NCBI GenBank assembly: GCA_964035575.1 | Contig: OZ037835.1 | Location: 1,302,001 to 1,366,000, forward strand | Reading direction: 5' to 3' | Source: Rhynchopus sp. YZ270_cl-10 | Taxonomy: Eukaryota; Euglenozoa; Diplonemea; Diplonemida; Diplonemidae | DNA: 64,000 nucleotides | Shown here: positions 10,701 to 20,897 of the stretch, piece after piece | How the letters are laid out: each line of letters begins with the position of its first letter | How positions within the stretch are numbered: the first letter of the stretch is position 1 | Position numbers and translations under genes: made by a program | The notes under the pieces: model-generated | The model's database searches: none | Seen by the model: the letters and a program-made list of their open reading frames with translations, nothing else | Told to the model about the DNA's origin: nothing

Positions 10701-10993
10701 TTTCCCCCTCTGCCGGTTGGTGCATGGGGTATCTGCAACGTGTCTTTGCTAATGTACTTCGTAGCAACCTCGCGGGCTTTGTATCCTTCCACAACTCGCC
10801 TAAGTACCCAGAAGAGGGTCTGTGCTCAATGTTGGCGGAATCCTTTTACACTACAGAAGGAAAAGACGTAAAGAGCAATATTACACAAAGTGGCGTAGTC
10901 CGCATGAGTGCTCCTCAATGTGTACGGCTACCTACAAAGGAAGCAACTCCCACAACCCCACCACACAACAGAGCAACACAAAAGGAAGACAAA

Positions 10994-12397
10994 ATGGAAG
11001 TAGTTATCAAGGACTGTGCAGACAACTCGTACATGATAGAGGTGGGTGTGGATGACACAACGGAGACTATGCGGCAGAAGGTGGCGTCTGCAGTAGGGTT
11101 GGCTGAGGACAGCTTCCACATGGGCTTCGGAGGGAAGGAGGAAGGAGACGACATCACGCAGCTGAGTGCTGGAGACGCAGTCGTGTTGACGAAAAGTAAG
11201 AAGTTCGTGGCCAGAGCAGCACTTCATGCGTTGGGTGAGGACATCACAGCAGAGAGGCTGGTGACTGTGAGAGATCCTGAGGTTGCGTGTTTGCTTCTGC
11301 AGGCGGAGGTTGCGACTGTCATTCCGAATCAGTTCTTGGCACAGACATCGTTAACAGCACTTGATCTGAGTGCTGTGTCTTGTGTGACGGAAACTGGTGA
11401 TAAGTTTCTTCACCAGTGCACATCGTTGACGAGCGTCGACCTGTCTGGGTTGACACGTCTCACGCGGATTGGTACCAACTTTCTTTCCAACTGCACCAGC
11501 CTCACAGCAGTAGACTTAACACCATTTCGCAATGTTACACAAATTGACGTCCGCTTTCTTTCCGACTGCAGCAGCCTCACCTCAGTAGACTTAACACCAC
11601 TTCACAATGTTACTCACATTGCTACAAGATTTCTTTCCAACTGCACCAGCCTCACAGCAGTTGACTTATCACCACTTCGCAATGTTACACGAATTGATGA
11701 CTGGTTTCTTTCCAACTGCAGCAGCCTCACAGCAGTAGACTTAACACCATTTCGCAATGTTACACAAATTGACGTCCGCTTTCTTTCCGACTGCACCAGC
11801 CTCACAACAGTAGACTTATCCCCACTTAGCAATGTTACTCGCATTGCTACAAGATTTCTTTCGAACTGCACCAGCCTCACAGCAGTAGACGTAACACCAT
11901 TTCGCAATGTTACACACATTGCTCCAAGCTTTCTTGCCGACTGCAGCAGCCTCACAGCAGTGGACTTATCACCACTTCACAATGTTGCTCACATTGATAC
12001 ACGATTTCTTTACAACTGCAGCAGCCTCACAACAGTAGACTTATCATCACTTCGCAATGTTACACAAATTCATGTCTGGTTTCTTTCGAACTGCAGCAGC
12101 CTCACAACAGTAGACTTATCACCACTTCGCAATGTTACACGAATTAATGGCTGGTTTCTTTCCGACTGCACCAGCCTCACAGCAGTAGACTTATCACCAC
12201 TTAGCAATGTTACGCACTTTGGTGACCTTGCTGCTGCCGGCTGCACTTCGTTGAGGAGCATCTACCTCACCGGCTGCAGCAGTGCTGTGTCCACTCGAGT
12301 ACGTCAAAGCACGCTGAACGAATACGTGGTTGACGCACCTCCGACACGTGGCAGAGACAAGACGCAAGCAGCCGTGCATTGCTGCAGTGTTTCGTAA
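10994..12397 (+). CDS. Ubiquitin-like domain plus BspA-type leucine-rich repeat protein (LRR2)
   Basis: The 467-residue paralogue of LRR1 has the same ubiquitin-like N-terminus, the same linker and the same C-terminal cap ending HCCSVS. It carries about twelve leucine-rich repeats instead of eight. The first two repeats and the last are nearly identical to LRR1, so the difference comes from expansion or loss of internal units, probably by unequal crossing-over. An N-terminally extended start at 10724 (557 residues) is possible here but not in LRR1. Asn residues in the NVT and NCTSL motifs are repeat consensus positions and need not mean glycosylation, since no signal peptide is seen. Confidence 0.82.
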   Translation: MEVVIKDCADNSYMIEVGVDDTTETMRQKVASAVGLAEDSFHMGFGGKEEGDDITQLSAGDAVVLTKSKKFVARAALHALGEDITAERLVTVRDPEVACLLLQAEVATVIPNQFLAQTSLTALDLSAVSCVTETGDKFLHQCTSLTSVDLSGLTRLTRIGTNFLSNCTSLTAVDLTPFRNVTQIDVRFLSDCSSLTSVDLTPLHNVTHIATRFLSNCTSLTAVDLSPLRNVTRIDDWFLSNCSSLTAVDLTPFRNVTQIDVRFLSDCTSLTTVDLSPLSNVTRIATRFLSNCTSLTAVDVTPFRNVTHIAPSFLADCSSLTAVDLSPLHNVAHIDTRFLYNCSSLTTVDLSSLRNVTQIHVWFLSNCSSLTTVDLSPLRNVTRINGWFLSDCTSLTAVDLSPLSNVTHFGDLAAAGCTSLRSIYLTGCSSAVSTRVRQSTLNEYVVDAPPTRGRDKTQAAVHCCSVS

Positions 12398-13253
12398 AGA
12401 GCGACAGGAGAAGCTAGGCAAGGAACGTAGAGCAGCTCCGCTGTGACAGCTGCTTGTCCCATTCTGCGACGTCGGTGTGAGTCTGAGAAGACAGTGTCTG
12501 AATGAGAGTCAGTGAGGCACTCAGATAACACAGTTGCTTTCTCGTTGTGTAACTGTGCCATGCCAGCGAACCAACACCGTGTAAAATGATCTCGGAGTGC
12601 ACGTGCGTTCGCTCAAGATACTGCGCAGCTCGTCCTTCTCCAGTACACGTGTGATCCATTTCGTGTCGGAACGACATCCACACTAATACAACGAGGCTCG
12701 ATTATTACGACACCATGGTGCACACAGACCACAGACAGGTCTACGGGCTGTATGTAGTGACCAACCCCACAGCAAAGGGGTAACACAAGGTGCACGACGA
12801 AGTGAGTTGACTGTGGTTTTGCGTTTTCCTGTGTGGGTGAAGATAGCTATTGACACCGTAGTATTTACCGTTGTCAGAGGGGTGGGGTGGAGTGGGGGCA
12901 AGGCGGGTTTTTGTTTCATAAAAAGCTCCAACAATTTTGTAGAATCTACCAAAGGGAGTGGGGTTTGGTGTGTTTAGCATTTGAGTCGATGCCAAACACC
13001 CCATACCGTTGTTCTGTCCAGAACCACCCCCAACACGATTTTCTGGGGGTTTTGCGGGTGAAAAGGGGCACAGATGGTTCCGTCACAGAATCTGTACTGT
13101 TTCGCACACAAATCAGAGCTTTGTGTGCGAATGCAAAGGAAAACATGGTGCTTTGTGAATGAAGCGAGCCTCTCACGCAATGAACCGTATAGCACCTATT
13201 GTTTTAACCACCCAACACCCCATCACACACACACCACCACCACCACCACCCCT

Positions 13254-13290
13254 TTGACAGCGTTTTTATAACCGAACACACAAAAAACCC
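13254..13290 (+). promoter_or_regulatory. Conserved leader motif upstream of scramblase-like gene
   Basis: TTTGACAGCGTTTTTATAACC follows a (CCA)n and C-rich tract. Here it lies only about 70 bp upstream of the ATG, with a CT-rich stretch between. This limits the transcript leader to a few tens of bases and shows that the motif is not simply part of the LRR gene duplication. Confidence 0.5.
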
Positions 13291-13324
13291 TTTCCCCCTC
13301 TTCCTTCTTCACCCCTCTTTCACA

Positions 13325-13981
13325 ATGACAGCATTCGATTCGCTCTCGTGCGCTGTGCCAACGAAGCATGCTCTTGCATGTGACCACCCTCTGATCACGA
13401 TGCACTGGCAGAACGTGGTAGGGTGGACCTCCTTGACGCCCTTCAAGGCACGCGCAGGGAAGGACGGCGACGCGTTGCTTGGGTTTGAGGCACAGCTGAG
13501 CGAGCCGAACATCCTTGCACACCTGGTGCTGTGCTGCACCTACCCGTCGTTTGTGATGAACGTGACCGACCTGCAAGGGGGCAAGCAGGAGGTGGCGCGC
13601 ATTGAGCACACTGCGTCGTGCTGTGCTGTGGGGCGGCTTCGTGCGTACACCGTGCACGGCAACACCTCTGAGTACGTCGGTGAAGTCGTCCCTGGACGTT
13701 GCTGCTCCTTTGTTGGTCAGATCTCCAACGCCTTTGCCGAGCCCATTGGTGAGGTCTCGTACACACAACGTCTTTTGGGAGGTATCTGTGGGGGCAAGGA
13801 GGAGCTGACACTCGAGGGCCCACTCAGCAGGAGATGCGCGCTCACCCTTGCAGACCAGGCTGCGTCCCAACCCACTGTTTACGAGATGCATGCTGAAGAG
13901 GCTTTAAGCGAGGCGGAGAAGCTGCTGCTGATGAGCACCATTGTCTTTGCGAGCATGCACAAAGAGGAGTGGCTGGCCTAG
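13325..13981 (+). CDS. Phospholipid scramblase-like protein
   Basis: The 218-residue protein starts at the first ATG after the conserved leader. The pattern fits the scramblase/LURP-one beta-barrel family: a central segment MNVTDLQGGKQEVARIEH followed by SCC, a segment IGEVSYTQRLLGG, and an amphipathic C-terminal stretch EAEKLLLMSTIVFASMHKEEW in the position of the family's terminal hydrophobic helix. Cysteine pairs at about residues 79-80, 99-100 and 125-126 recall the Cys-rich segments of animal scramblases. There is no signal peptide. Family members act at membranes in calcium-dependent lipid movement or as tubby-like lipid binders; activity here is inferred from fold similarity only. Confidence 0.5.
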   Translation: MTAFDSLSCAVPTKHALACDHPLITMHWQNVVGWTSLTPFKARAGKDGDALLGFEAQLSEPNILAHLVLCCTYPSFVMNVTDLQGGKQEVARIEHTASCCAVGRLRAYTVHGNTSEYVGEVVPGRCCSFVGQISNAFAEPIGEVSYTQRLLGGICGGKEELTLEGPLSRRCALTLADQAASQPTVYEMHAEEALSEAEKLLLMSTIVFASMHKEEWLA

Positions 13982-16065
13982 ATAGGGGGGATAATAGTAA
14001 GAAGCGTAGAGTTTACACTGGTGGTGAGTACATACTTTAGATGCTCGAATCTGTTTTTTTTTTTTTTTTTTTTTGATCAAAAAGAGGTTTTGTGTTGGAT
14101 TTTGTTAGTATTTAATACGGTCAACATTCTATATTGAGTGTCAAATGAAGCATTAATGTTGTCGATATTAAACACTTCTCTTTTCCGGGTTTTTACACAA
14201 AAAAATAAAATAAACAAAAAATTAAAGTGGAGATTGCCCAACTGTGGCAACACAAACCAAGGCAACTACACTACAACAATTTATCAAAGTTTTTTTTTGT
14301 GCCCTGCTCCCGCCGATGAACGGTGAGGTGTTTGCACTTTTCAACCTCTTTTTTGTTTTTTTAACCTTTTCATCCTGTACCAGCTTTCTAATATTTGTGC
14401 TTCGCAGTTTTACTTGTAACTGAAATATGTGTCAGAGTGGTGCGTTGTCATTTGTTTCCTTAGTGCTTGTGTCTGTCAAGTCTGGTGAGGCAGTTTGCAC
14501 TTTGAACCTTTTTTGTTAAGGTGACCGTTAGCATGACGAGGCTTTTGGGATCCTGCTGACTTTTGTTTTTTGTTTTTTGTTTTTTTTTTTTGTTTTTGCT
14601 TTTTTTTTTGTTTGGTTTATTTCTGCAGGTAACCCAGGACCTCCGCGTCCTCCGGTGACCGGCAAGGCGTTTTTAACTTCTCTTTTGTTTGTTATGCGTA
14701 AATATGTTGTGCAGTGGGGGGAACAGTTCATCCGATAGTTGTTTTCCCACAACTCCCACAAAACTCATACAAGCGATACAGAAAAAAGAAAAAAAACTGC
14801 TTTTTAGATGGTGTGGCTAAATGGGGACGCAAAACGTGCGATTCACCTTCCCCCCCTTCAGCCACACTAATTCCCCCCTTTTTTCTTCTTTTCTTTTCTT
14901 TTCTTTTCTTTTCTTTACAAAATTTAATAGTTAATTTAATCCCGAGGTGTTTCCACAAACATTACCAAAAGGGGTTTAGAGTCCGCCACTACAGTGAAAG
15001 CCTCTTATCTCGACCCTTCAGTATTGGATGTGGGAGCTTTCCTCATTTCGTCCTTTCAATTCCCCTGTTTTAGAACAGAGTGAATTTTGTTATTTTTTAT
15101 ATTTTTTTTACGCACACTACTTTGTGAGCGGAAAGTGTCACGTCGTTCACTCACCCAACCGTGCTCCGCAACACCACCACCCAACAGGTGATTTTTAGTG
15201 TGTGGAAGCGTCAACGCATCAAACAACTACAAGAAGGGGGTGTGAGGGAACGACAAGTGACACTTTTGTACGGGTATGGTGTGGTCCAAGGAAAGAGGTA
15301 CACTGTGAAAACTTTGTATTAAAGACTTTGCGCTCCCATCAATGCCAAGGTATGCAAAATACGTCCGGAAAATGATTTTTCGGATGTCATTGGGTCTTAC
15401 CGTTTCCCCCCTTCCCCTCCTTTTTTTTTATGCTCCACCTTCCCACCCATACTTCGGGTGGGATTTTTTTTTGGGAAAAAAAAAAAAGGAAAAAGGACGC
15501 GATCAACATCAAAACGACGAATAAATAGATGGGTTAATCTAAGTTTAACAAAAAACGGTAGTGGAGTTCATCCTCGGGTGTCTACACTAATACAACCAAG
15601 TTTTCAAAAAACAAAAAAAAAGTTACACAAAATAACGCGAGAAGGGAAAAAAAAGCTATATTTTTCTTGGTATGATTCAGGGGGTACAGACAATCTGCAG
15701 GAGAACCACGGGGGACCCACGGAGAACTGCTAGGGGCAATAGCCCCCCCCCTTACCGGAGCACCCTTCGGAAGAACCACGGAGATTGTAACCGCCACAAT
15801 GCAGAGCACACACATAACGGGGTTATTCTCCCCCCCTCACCTTCCCCCTTCCTCATATTTCTCTTTGTTGAATAACTCCCATATACTGCTCGTATCTAGG
15901 TTTCTTCTTTTTCATTCTTTTTTTAAACTCTTTTTTGCATCAACCCCCTTCTATTTGCTCTCTTTTAAGGATCCTGTGAAGAAAAACCCTGCTATCTAGT
16001 AATAGTGGTCTGTAATATCAAACAAAATTTTTTTTTGTGCATCGGTCTCTTTCCATCAGAACAAA
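13982..16065. other. Non-coding spacer, homopolymer-rich
   Basis: The spacer is AT-rich with long T runs (14051-14074, 14571-14608, 15465-15487) and CT tracts. No ORF has credible codon use. It contains one copy of a dispersed ~50-bp motif (15559-15610). The stretch just before the next gene ends in TTTCCATCAG, six bases upstream of the SIR2-like ATG, a possible splice-acceptor context. Confidence 0.7.
15559..15610 (+). repeat. Dispersed leader-like motif, copy 1
   Basis: GTGGAGTTCATCCTCGGG followed by TGTCTACACTAATACAACC and AAGTTTTCAAA. The same motif is at 38774-38828, just upstream of a cyclase-like gene, and at 44823-44871. In all three it leads into an A-rich or AT-rich run. Confidence 0.6.
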
Positions 16066-16968
16066 ATGAATGTTTCCGTGTCAGATGCGGTAATATCAGA
16101 AATGAACACTCGCCTGGACAATGCCACTCATATCATTGTAACTGCAGGGGCCGGCTGGAGTGCGGACTCTGGACTGCCTACTTACAATGGGTCCGCATTT
16201 TATGCATCAGCTGGGACAGATGACGCTGGCGTTACGCTATCCTACCGAGAGGTTTGCCGGCCAGTGTGGGGGCGAACAGATGGATCTGATCGTGACAACA
16301 TTTTTATTCCGTTTTGGCAGCGCTGTGCGCAAGAATACCTTGGTGCCACCCCGCATGCCGGCCACTCAATCCTCTCCAGACTTCTCTCCAACACAGATCA
16401 CCACATCTACACCAGCAACGTGGACGGTCAGTTCTTACGCTCTGGATTCCCCCGGGAGAAGGTAACAGAGGTGCACGGGTCTATCTTTGGATGGCAGTGC
16501 TGTGTTCCGGAGGTGTGCGCAGCAGGGAAAACAGCGGGTGCGGTGTTTCAGCTTCCAAAAGGAGAGTTCTTTGTGGAGAGGTGTGTGCACTGTGCAGGCC
16601 CCGCTAGACCGCATATCGTAATGTTTGGGGACGACGACTGCATCCAGACGCCGAGCATGGGGGGGACATACCAAGCATGGGAAGAGGAGATGGAAGCGAA
16701 GGAGACGGGGGTGTCCTTAGTGGTGCTTGAATTCGGCTGCGGCAAGAACGTTCCGGCCCTCCGTGAGGAAGGGGAGTGGGTGGTGCGCGACGTCTGTGCA
16801 AAATTTGGCGAAACAGCCGCGTCGCTGTACCGTGTGAACAAATCGCCAGAAGACGCAGAGGCTGACGACACCTCTGTTGCAAAGCAAGTGATCCCTGTAC
16901 ACGCAGGGGCGTTAGAGGTTCTACAACGCCTCGAGGAGATAAGGTACAACACCGAAGCAACTCCGTAA
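16066..16968 (+). CDS. SIR2-like NAD-dependent deacylase family protein
   Basis: The 300-residue protein has the sirtuin signature in order: GAGWSADSGLP (residues 28-38, NAD-binding loop), TSNVD (116-120, for canonical TQNID), catalytic-type His137 in VHGS, and a second Cys pair CVHC followed by RPHIVMFGD. The canonical GIPDFR is GLPTYN, so the DFR triad is absent, and the usual GTS loop is replaced by LEFGCGKNVP. It therefore belongs to a divergent sirtuin branch; NAD binding is likely but deacylation is uncertain. A first CxxC partner pair may be CC...C around 145-151. It is a cytosolic or nuclear protein with no targeting signal. The start is the first ATG after the TTTCCATCAG acceptor-like site. 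Confidence 0.8.
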   Translation: MNVSVSDAVISEMNTRLDNATHIIVTAGAGWSADSGLPTYNGSAFYASAGTDDAGVTLSYREVCRPVWGRTDGSDRDNIFIPFWQRCAQEYLGATPHAGHSILSRLLSNTDHHIYTSNVDGQFLRSGFPREKVTEVHGSIFGWQCCVPEVCAAGKTAGAVFQLPKGEFFVERCVHCAGPARPHIVMFGDDDCIQTPSMGGTYQAWEEEMEAKETGVSLVVLEFGCGKNVPALREEGEWVVRDVCAKFGETAASLYRVNKSPEDAEADDTSVAKQVIPVHAGALEVLQRLEEIRYNTEATP

Positions 16969-16994
16969 AAATACGGTGTCAAAAATAGCAAATA

Positions 16995-17060
16995 AAAAAA
17001 ACCCCCGTTCGTCTGTTGCTTTGGTACGCTACCGTCATACGCACTATCAGTCAGGGGTTT
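16995..17060 (-). repeat. Short inverted repeat partner of 62085-62160
   Basis: The complement of this stretch, CCAAACCCCTGACTGAT then GTGCGTATGACG and GACGAACGGGGG, recurs at 62085-62160 with small changes. It is a fragment of a dispersed repeat whose full extent I cannot define. Confidence 0.55.
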
Positions 17061-17390
17061 GGTTCCCTTTTTTTTTGTTGTCACCCCACCCTTCCGTCGT
17101 CTAGCCTTCAGGCGGGGGTGTGGAATAGAAGCGATGTCCTTTTACTGTTCTTTATGTCAACAAAGACCCCATTTCACCCCCCCCCCCCCCCCCCTAGGCA
17201 TACTTGTCCCCCCAATATGGGGAGGCCCTATTCCCCCATATTTTGGTACCCTACACTTTTGTGGCAAATATGGGGGAAATATGGGGGGAATACAGCAGGA
17301 ATACTGCACAAATATGGGGGAATATGGGGGAATATGGGGGATTATGGGGGAATATGGGGGTATTTTCCTATTGTTTTCCTTGTATACTAT

Positions 17391-17841
17391 AGTGTACTAG
17401 TGTACTAGTGTACTAGTGTACTAGTGTACTAGTGTACTAGTGTACTAGTGTACTAGTGTACTAGTGTACTAGTGTACTAGTGTACTAGTGTACTAGTGTA
17501 CTAGTGTACTAGTGTACTAGTGTACTAGTGTACTAGTGTACTAGTGTACTAGTGTACTAGTGTACTAGTGTACTAGTGTACTAGTGTACTAGTGTACTAG
17601 TGTACTAGTGTACTAGTGTACTAGTGTACTAGTGTACTAGTGTACTAGTGTACTAGTGTACTAGTGTACTAGTGTACTAGTGTACTAGTGTACTAGTGTA
17701 CTAGTGTACTAGTGTACTAGTGTACTAGTGTACTAGTGTACTAGTGTACTAGTGTACTAGTGTACTAGTGTACTAGTGTACTAGTGTACTAGTGTACTAG
17801 TGTACTAGTGTACTAGTGTACTAGTGTACTAGTGTACTAGT
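17391..17841 (+). repeat. Octamer minisatellite (GTACTAGT)n, about 56 copies
   Basis: A perfect tandem array of GTACTAGT. Each unit holds GTAC and each unit junction ACTAGT, both self-complementary, so single strands can fold at many registers. No substitutions were noticed inside the array, which suggests recent expansion. Confidence 0.97.
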
Positions 17842-18162
17842 AAGTGGGCTATAGGTCAAACGCAGGGGCAATGCTAACCCGTCTGTGTCGAGGGCCTTAT
17901 CGATGGCACCGGAAGGCCCGATGTCGTGAAGCTTTGTGTTGAAACCATCTGGGCGGTTAGGCCTGTTGATGCCTGACACCGGTGGCAAAACAGGGGAGTC
18001 TGAGAGGAACTCATAATGTTACCCTTCTTTCTGCCCATACCAAAACGTAAGCAGGTTTGCCCTTCTTATAGGGACTTACAACCATGTAATCCTCATGCGT
18101 CAGAGAAACATCGAAAATGTTGTGTTGGAGGGGTGGGTAGGTAAGTAACGTACAGAAGCAGT

Positions 18163-18349
18163 ACACCAGTACACCAGTACACCAGTACACCAGTACACCA
18201 GTACACCAGTACACCAGTACACCAGTACACCAGTACACCAGTACACCAGTACACCAGTACACCAGTACACCAGTACACCAGTACACCAGTACACCAGTAC
18301 ACCAGTACACCAGTACACCAGTACACCAGTACACCAGTACACCAGTACA
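18163..18349 (+). repeat. Octamer minisatellite (GTACACCA)n, about 23 copies
   Basis: A perfect tandem array of GTACACCA (complement TGGTGTAC). It lies in the same inverted-repeat element as the GTACTAGT array and also contains GTAC. ORFs encoding Cys-Thr-Gly-Val-Leu-Val-Tyr-Trp repeats are artefacts. Confidence 0.97.
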
Positions 18350-19077
18350 TCTATTCCCCCATAAAAAATATGGGGAAAATATGGGGGAATATGGGGGTGA
18401 AAATCCCCCATATTTCCCCCATATTTTCCCCATATTTTACCCCTCCCCATAATGGGGGGACAAGTATGCCTAGGGGGGGTCAAATGCACTTAAAAAAACG
18501 ATACAAACGTCATTTTTTCGAGTTTTTGATAAAAGCGCATTATTTTGGATGATTGAGTAGAAATTTTGACCAAGAACCTCTCAAAAACATCGTGGGGGGT
18601 GGTTTTCATGCCAGAGGGGGATCACATGCACCCCAAATGGTGAAATTCCAAAAAAAAAAAAAAATTGCCCATGATTGGTACCAGCCCCACCAATTCCTTA
18701 AGGAGTTAAATTCCGATTTTTTTCATTTTTTTTGCGATTTTTTTGCTCAAAAACTGACGATACCCTGTTTTCGGGGCAAAACTCTCTAATTTTGGGCAGT
18801 TCCGTGTGAAAATATGCAAAAATAGTCAAAAATTGGAAAATCGTTAAGGAAATCGTTAAGGAAAATCCTTAAGACTTAACGTGGGGTACCAATCACAGGC
18901 AATTTTTTCATTTTTGACGTCTAGGCGCTCCTGGGCCCGAAAAATGGGTCAAAACCGACCTACAAACAGTTTTCCACACGATATGTGTCACATTTTCGGG
19001 TCAGATTCACTTAGAAATGCATTTTTATCGAAAACTGAAAAAAGTGGGTTTGTATCACCCATTTGACCGCCCCTAAC

Positions 19078-20302
19078 CCCCCCCCCCCTAGGGGATATCA
19101 AAAGCCTATTTAAAAGTGTCACATTTGACGTTTTTCAAAATAAGTGAAAACCGCCTATCAGAAAGTGCCAAAACCGCCTCCAACCACCCCACACCCCCCA
19201 GAAAACCTGTTCTTGCCCCGAAACTACCCATAGGGAGGTTTTCTGGGCCGTAAAATGCAATTCTAAAAAAGTGGTCACACTTCTGTACCTGGGCACACCT
19301 CCCCATAGGGGGTGCGACTCCCTATAGTTTTTAAAAATGTTTTACTGGCATGTTTTTGAGGTGTTTGGGTGGGTTTCTGGTGGAAATTTGGAACTATCTG
19401 GGCTCCCGAGTGCTTTTTCGGGGGTTTTCACCCATTTTTTGGCCCGCATATTGGTCCAGACGGGACAAACGGTGTCTTGCGATTAGTATAGGACTATCAT
19501 AGGACGTTTTTTACCACAAAAACACCAAAAAACGGTCAAAAAAAGTACCGAAAGTGTCCAAAACAGGTCGGAATAGACTCACAGGACATTTTTGGGGCAG
19601 TTTTGTGCCTAAGCAGCTGTCATGACGTCGAAATTTTGCTGTTTTTTTTGAATTTTCCCTCAAAAATGGCTATTTTACCCAACATGGCCAAAACCGTCAA
19701 AAAGCCACTTTTTCACTATTTTTTTGCATTTTATCATATTCTGAGTCGCCCTTATCATGGATTTTCGGGTCACAGTGCGTTTCTGACCCATTTCTGGGGG
19801 GTTTTCCGACCGGAAGTGGCCTGGAAATGACCAAAAATGCCGTAAGAGGTTATTGCGACAATGGTTCCCACCTATAAACAGTGGAGTCGCACCCCCTAAC
19901 TCCCCCCTTCTCCTCAACCTCTCTACGGCCATGCAGGATGCTGCCCAGGGGCTTTCTGCACAGTTCTCCCCCGAAGAACACCAGCACAAGCGTCGCGTGT
20001 GCCTCAGCCTGCTTTCCAACCCTCTCCGACCGTGGTGTTGTCAAACTTTATTTTCTAGTATTCTGAAGGGGGTTCTGTGGGGGTGCCCAGGTACAGAAGT
20101 GTGACCACTTTTTTAGAATTGCATTTCACGGCCCAGAAAACCTCCCTATGGGTAGTTTCGGGGCAAGAACAGGTTTTCTGGGGGGTGTGGGGTGGTTGGA
20201 GGCGGTTTTGGCACTTTCTGATAGGCGGTTTTCACTAATTTGAAAAACGTCAAATGTGACACCCCTTTGATATCCCCTAGGCCCCCCCCCCCCCCCCCCC
20301 AT
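19078..20302. mobile_element. 1.2-kb element with ~220-bp terminal inverted repeats
   Basis: The left arm (about 19087-19304) and right arm (about 20088-20282) are reverse complements with a few differences. Both begin at a C tract followed by CTAGGGGATATCAAA. A second element (19308-19896) has inserted just inside the left arm. Between that insertion and the right arm lies a GC-rich patch (about 19920-20075) with coding-like composition (residues MQDAAQGLSAQFSPEEH), possibly a captured host gene fragment. There is no transposase. Confidence 0.7.
19308..19896. mobile_element. 589-bp family 1 element flanked by TA
   Basis: Ends GGGGGTGCGACTCC and GGAGTCGCACCCCC are inverted repeats flanked by TA at 19306-19307 and 19897-19898. 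The interior from about 19341 aligns with the right arm and tail of the palindrome at 1458-2487. A TA target duplication is the habit of Tc1/mariner-type transposons; no transposase is present. Confidence 0.65.
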
Positions 20303-20631
20303 GCCGACCCTTTTCAGGCCTTTTTTGAATACTTTTTTGCAACTGACGCGCTGGAGAGGCCCGGGCCAAACATGTGGAAGCGTGCAATGCAACAAACGGT
20401 CGAGATCTGATCAAGCGAAACGGATATATTTCTACTTATTAAACCTGATAACAACATGATCATACTCAGTTTTACTTTCATTCTGGTACTGCCTCTGTGT
20501 GGTTCCAACGCATTGGGTGTGCCATTCCCTTCATAGATACCAAAAAAAAACTAGCCTTTTTATTGGGCAACCCTCTCACGCAATTGATGAGAGCGCAGCT
20601 CAGTTCTGAAATGGTCTCCTATTCTCATTTG

Positions 20632-20788
20632 CCCCCTCCTCCCCTCCTCCCCTCCTCCCCTCCTCCCCTCCTCCCCTCCTCCCCTCCTCCCCTCCTCCCC
20701 TCCTCCCCTCCTCCCCTCCTCCCCTCCTCCCCTCCTCCCCTCCTCCCCTCCTCCCCTCCTCCCCTCCTCCCCTCCTCCCCTCCTCCCC
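20632..20788 (+). repeat. Polypyrimidine octamer array (CCCCTCCT)n, about 19 copies
   Basis: An uninterrupted CCCCTCCT array with all pyrimidines on the + strand, ending about 110 bp before the DUF4116 gene start. It is a mirror-type polypurine/polypyrimidine tract able to form triplex DNA, and it could also act as a very long pyrimidine tract for an acceptor site. This is the one octamer array without GTAC. Confidence 0.95.
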
Positions 20789-20897
20789 ACATACACACAT
20801 CTACGTTGAGCACCATCCCACACAACACAGATCTTCTCTCTATTACCCACTCTCCCCCTTCTCCTTTCTCCCTACCCTACCCCTCGCCGTCTTCACG

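Larger units (their letters stand above)
10648..13250 (+). repeat. Segmental duplication, copy B
   Basis: Second copy of the block at 2490-5059. Coding and 3' flanking sequences are highly similar, with several deletions in the distal flank relative to copy A. Copy B retains the junction with the next gene's leader at about 13250. Confidence 0.85.
17170..18486. mobile_element. 1.3-kb inverted-repeat element carrying two octamer arrays
   Basis: Terminal inverted repeats read CATTTSACCCCCC, then TAGGCATACTTGTCCCCCC at 17170-17213 and 18450-18486. Inside each end lie clusters of AATATGGGGG. The core consists of a (GTACTAGT)n array, about 300 bp of unique sequence and a (GTACACCA)n array. There are no coding sequences, so this is a non-autonomous element or satellite cassette. 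The right-end flank TCAAATG mirrors the left CATTTCA and is counted as part of the inverted repeat. Confidence 0.65.

Noticed and set aside
10724-10993. 90-codon N-terminal extension of LRR2 starting after the leader motif
   Set aside because: Copy A has one extra G that destroys the frame, and copy 3 lacks the region, so it is probably leader sequence.
17392-18433. CRISPR-like regular repeat arrays
   Set aside because: Tandem octamers have no spacers, and the host is eukaryotic.
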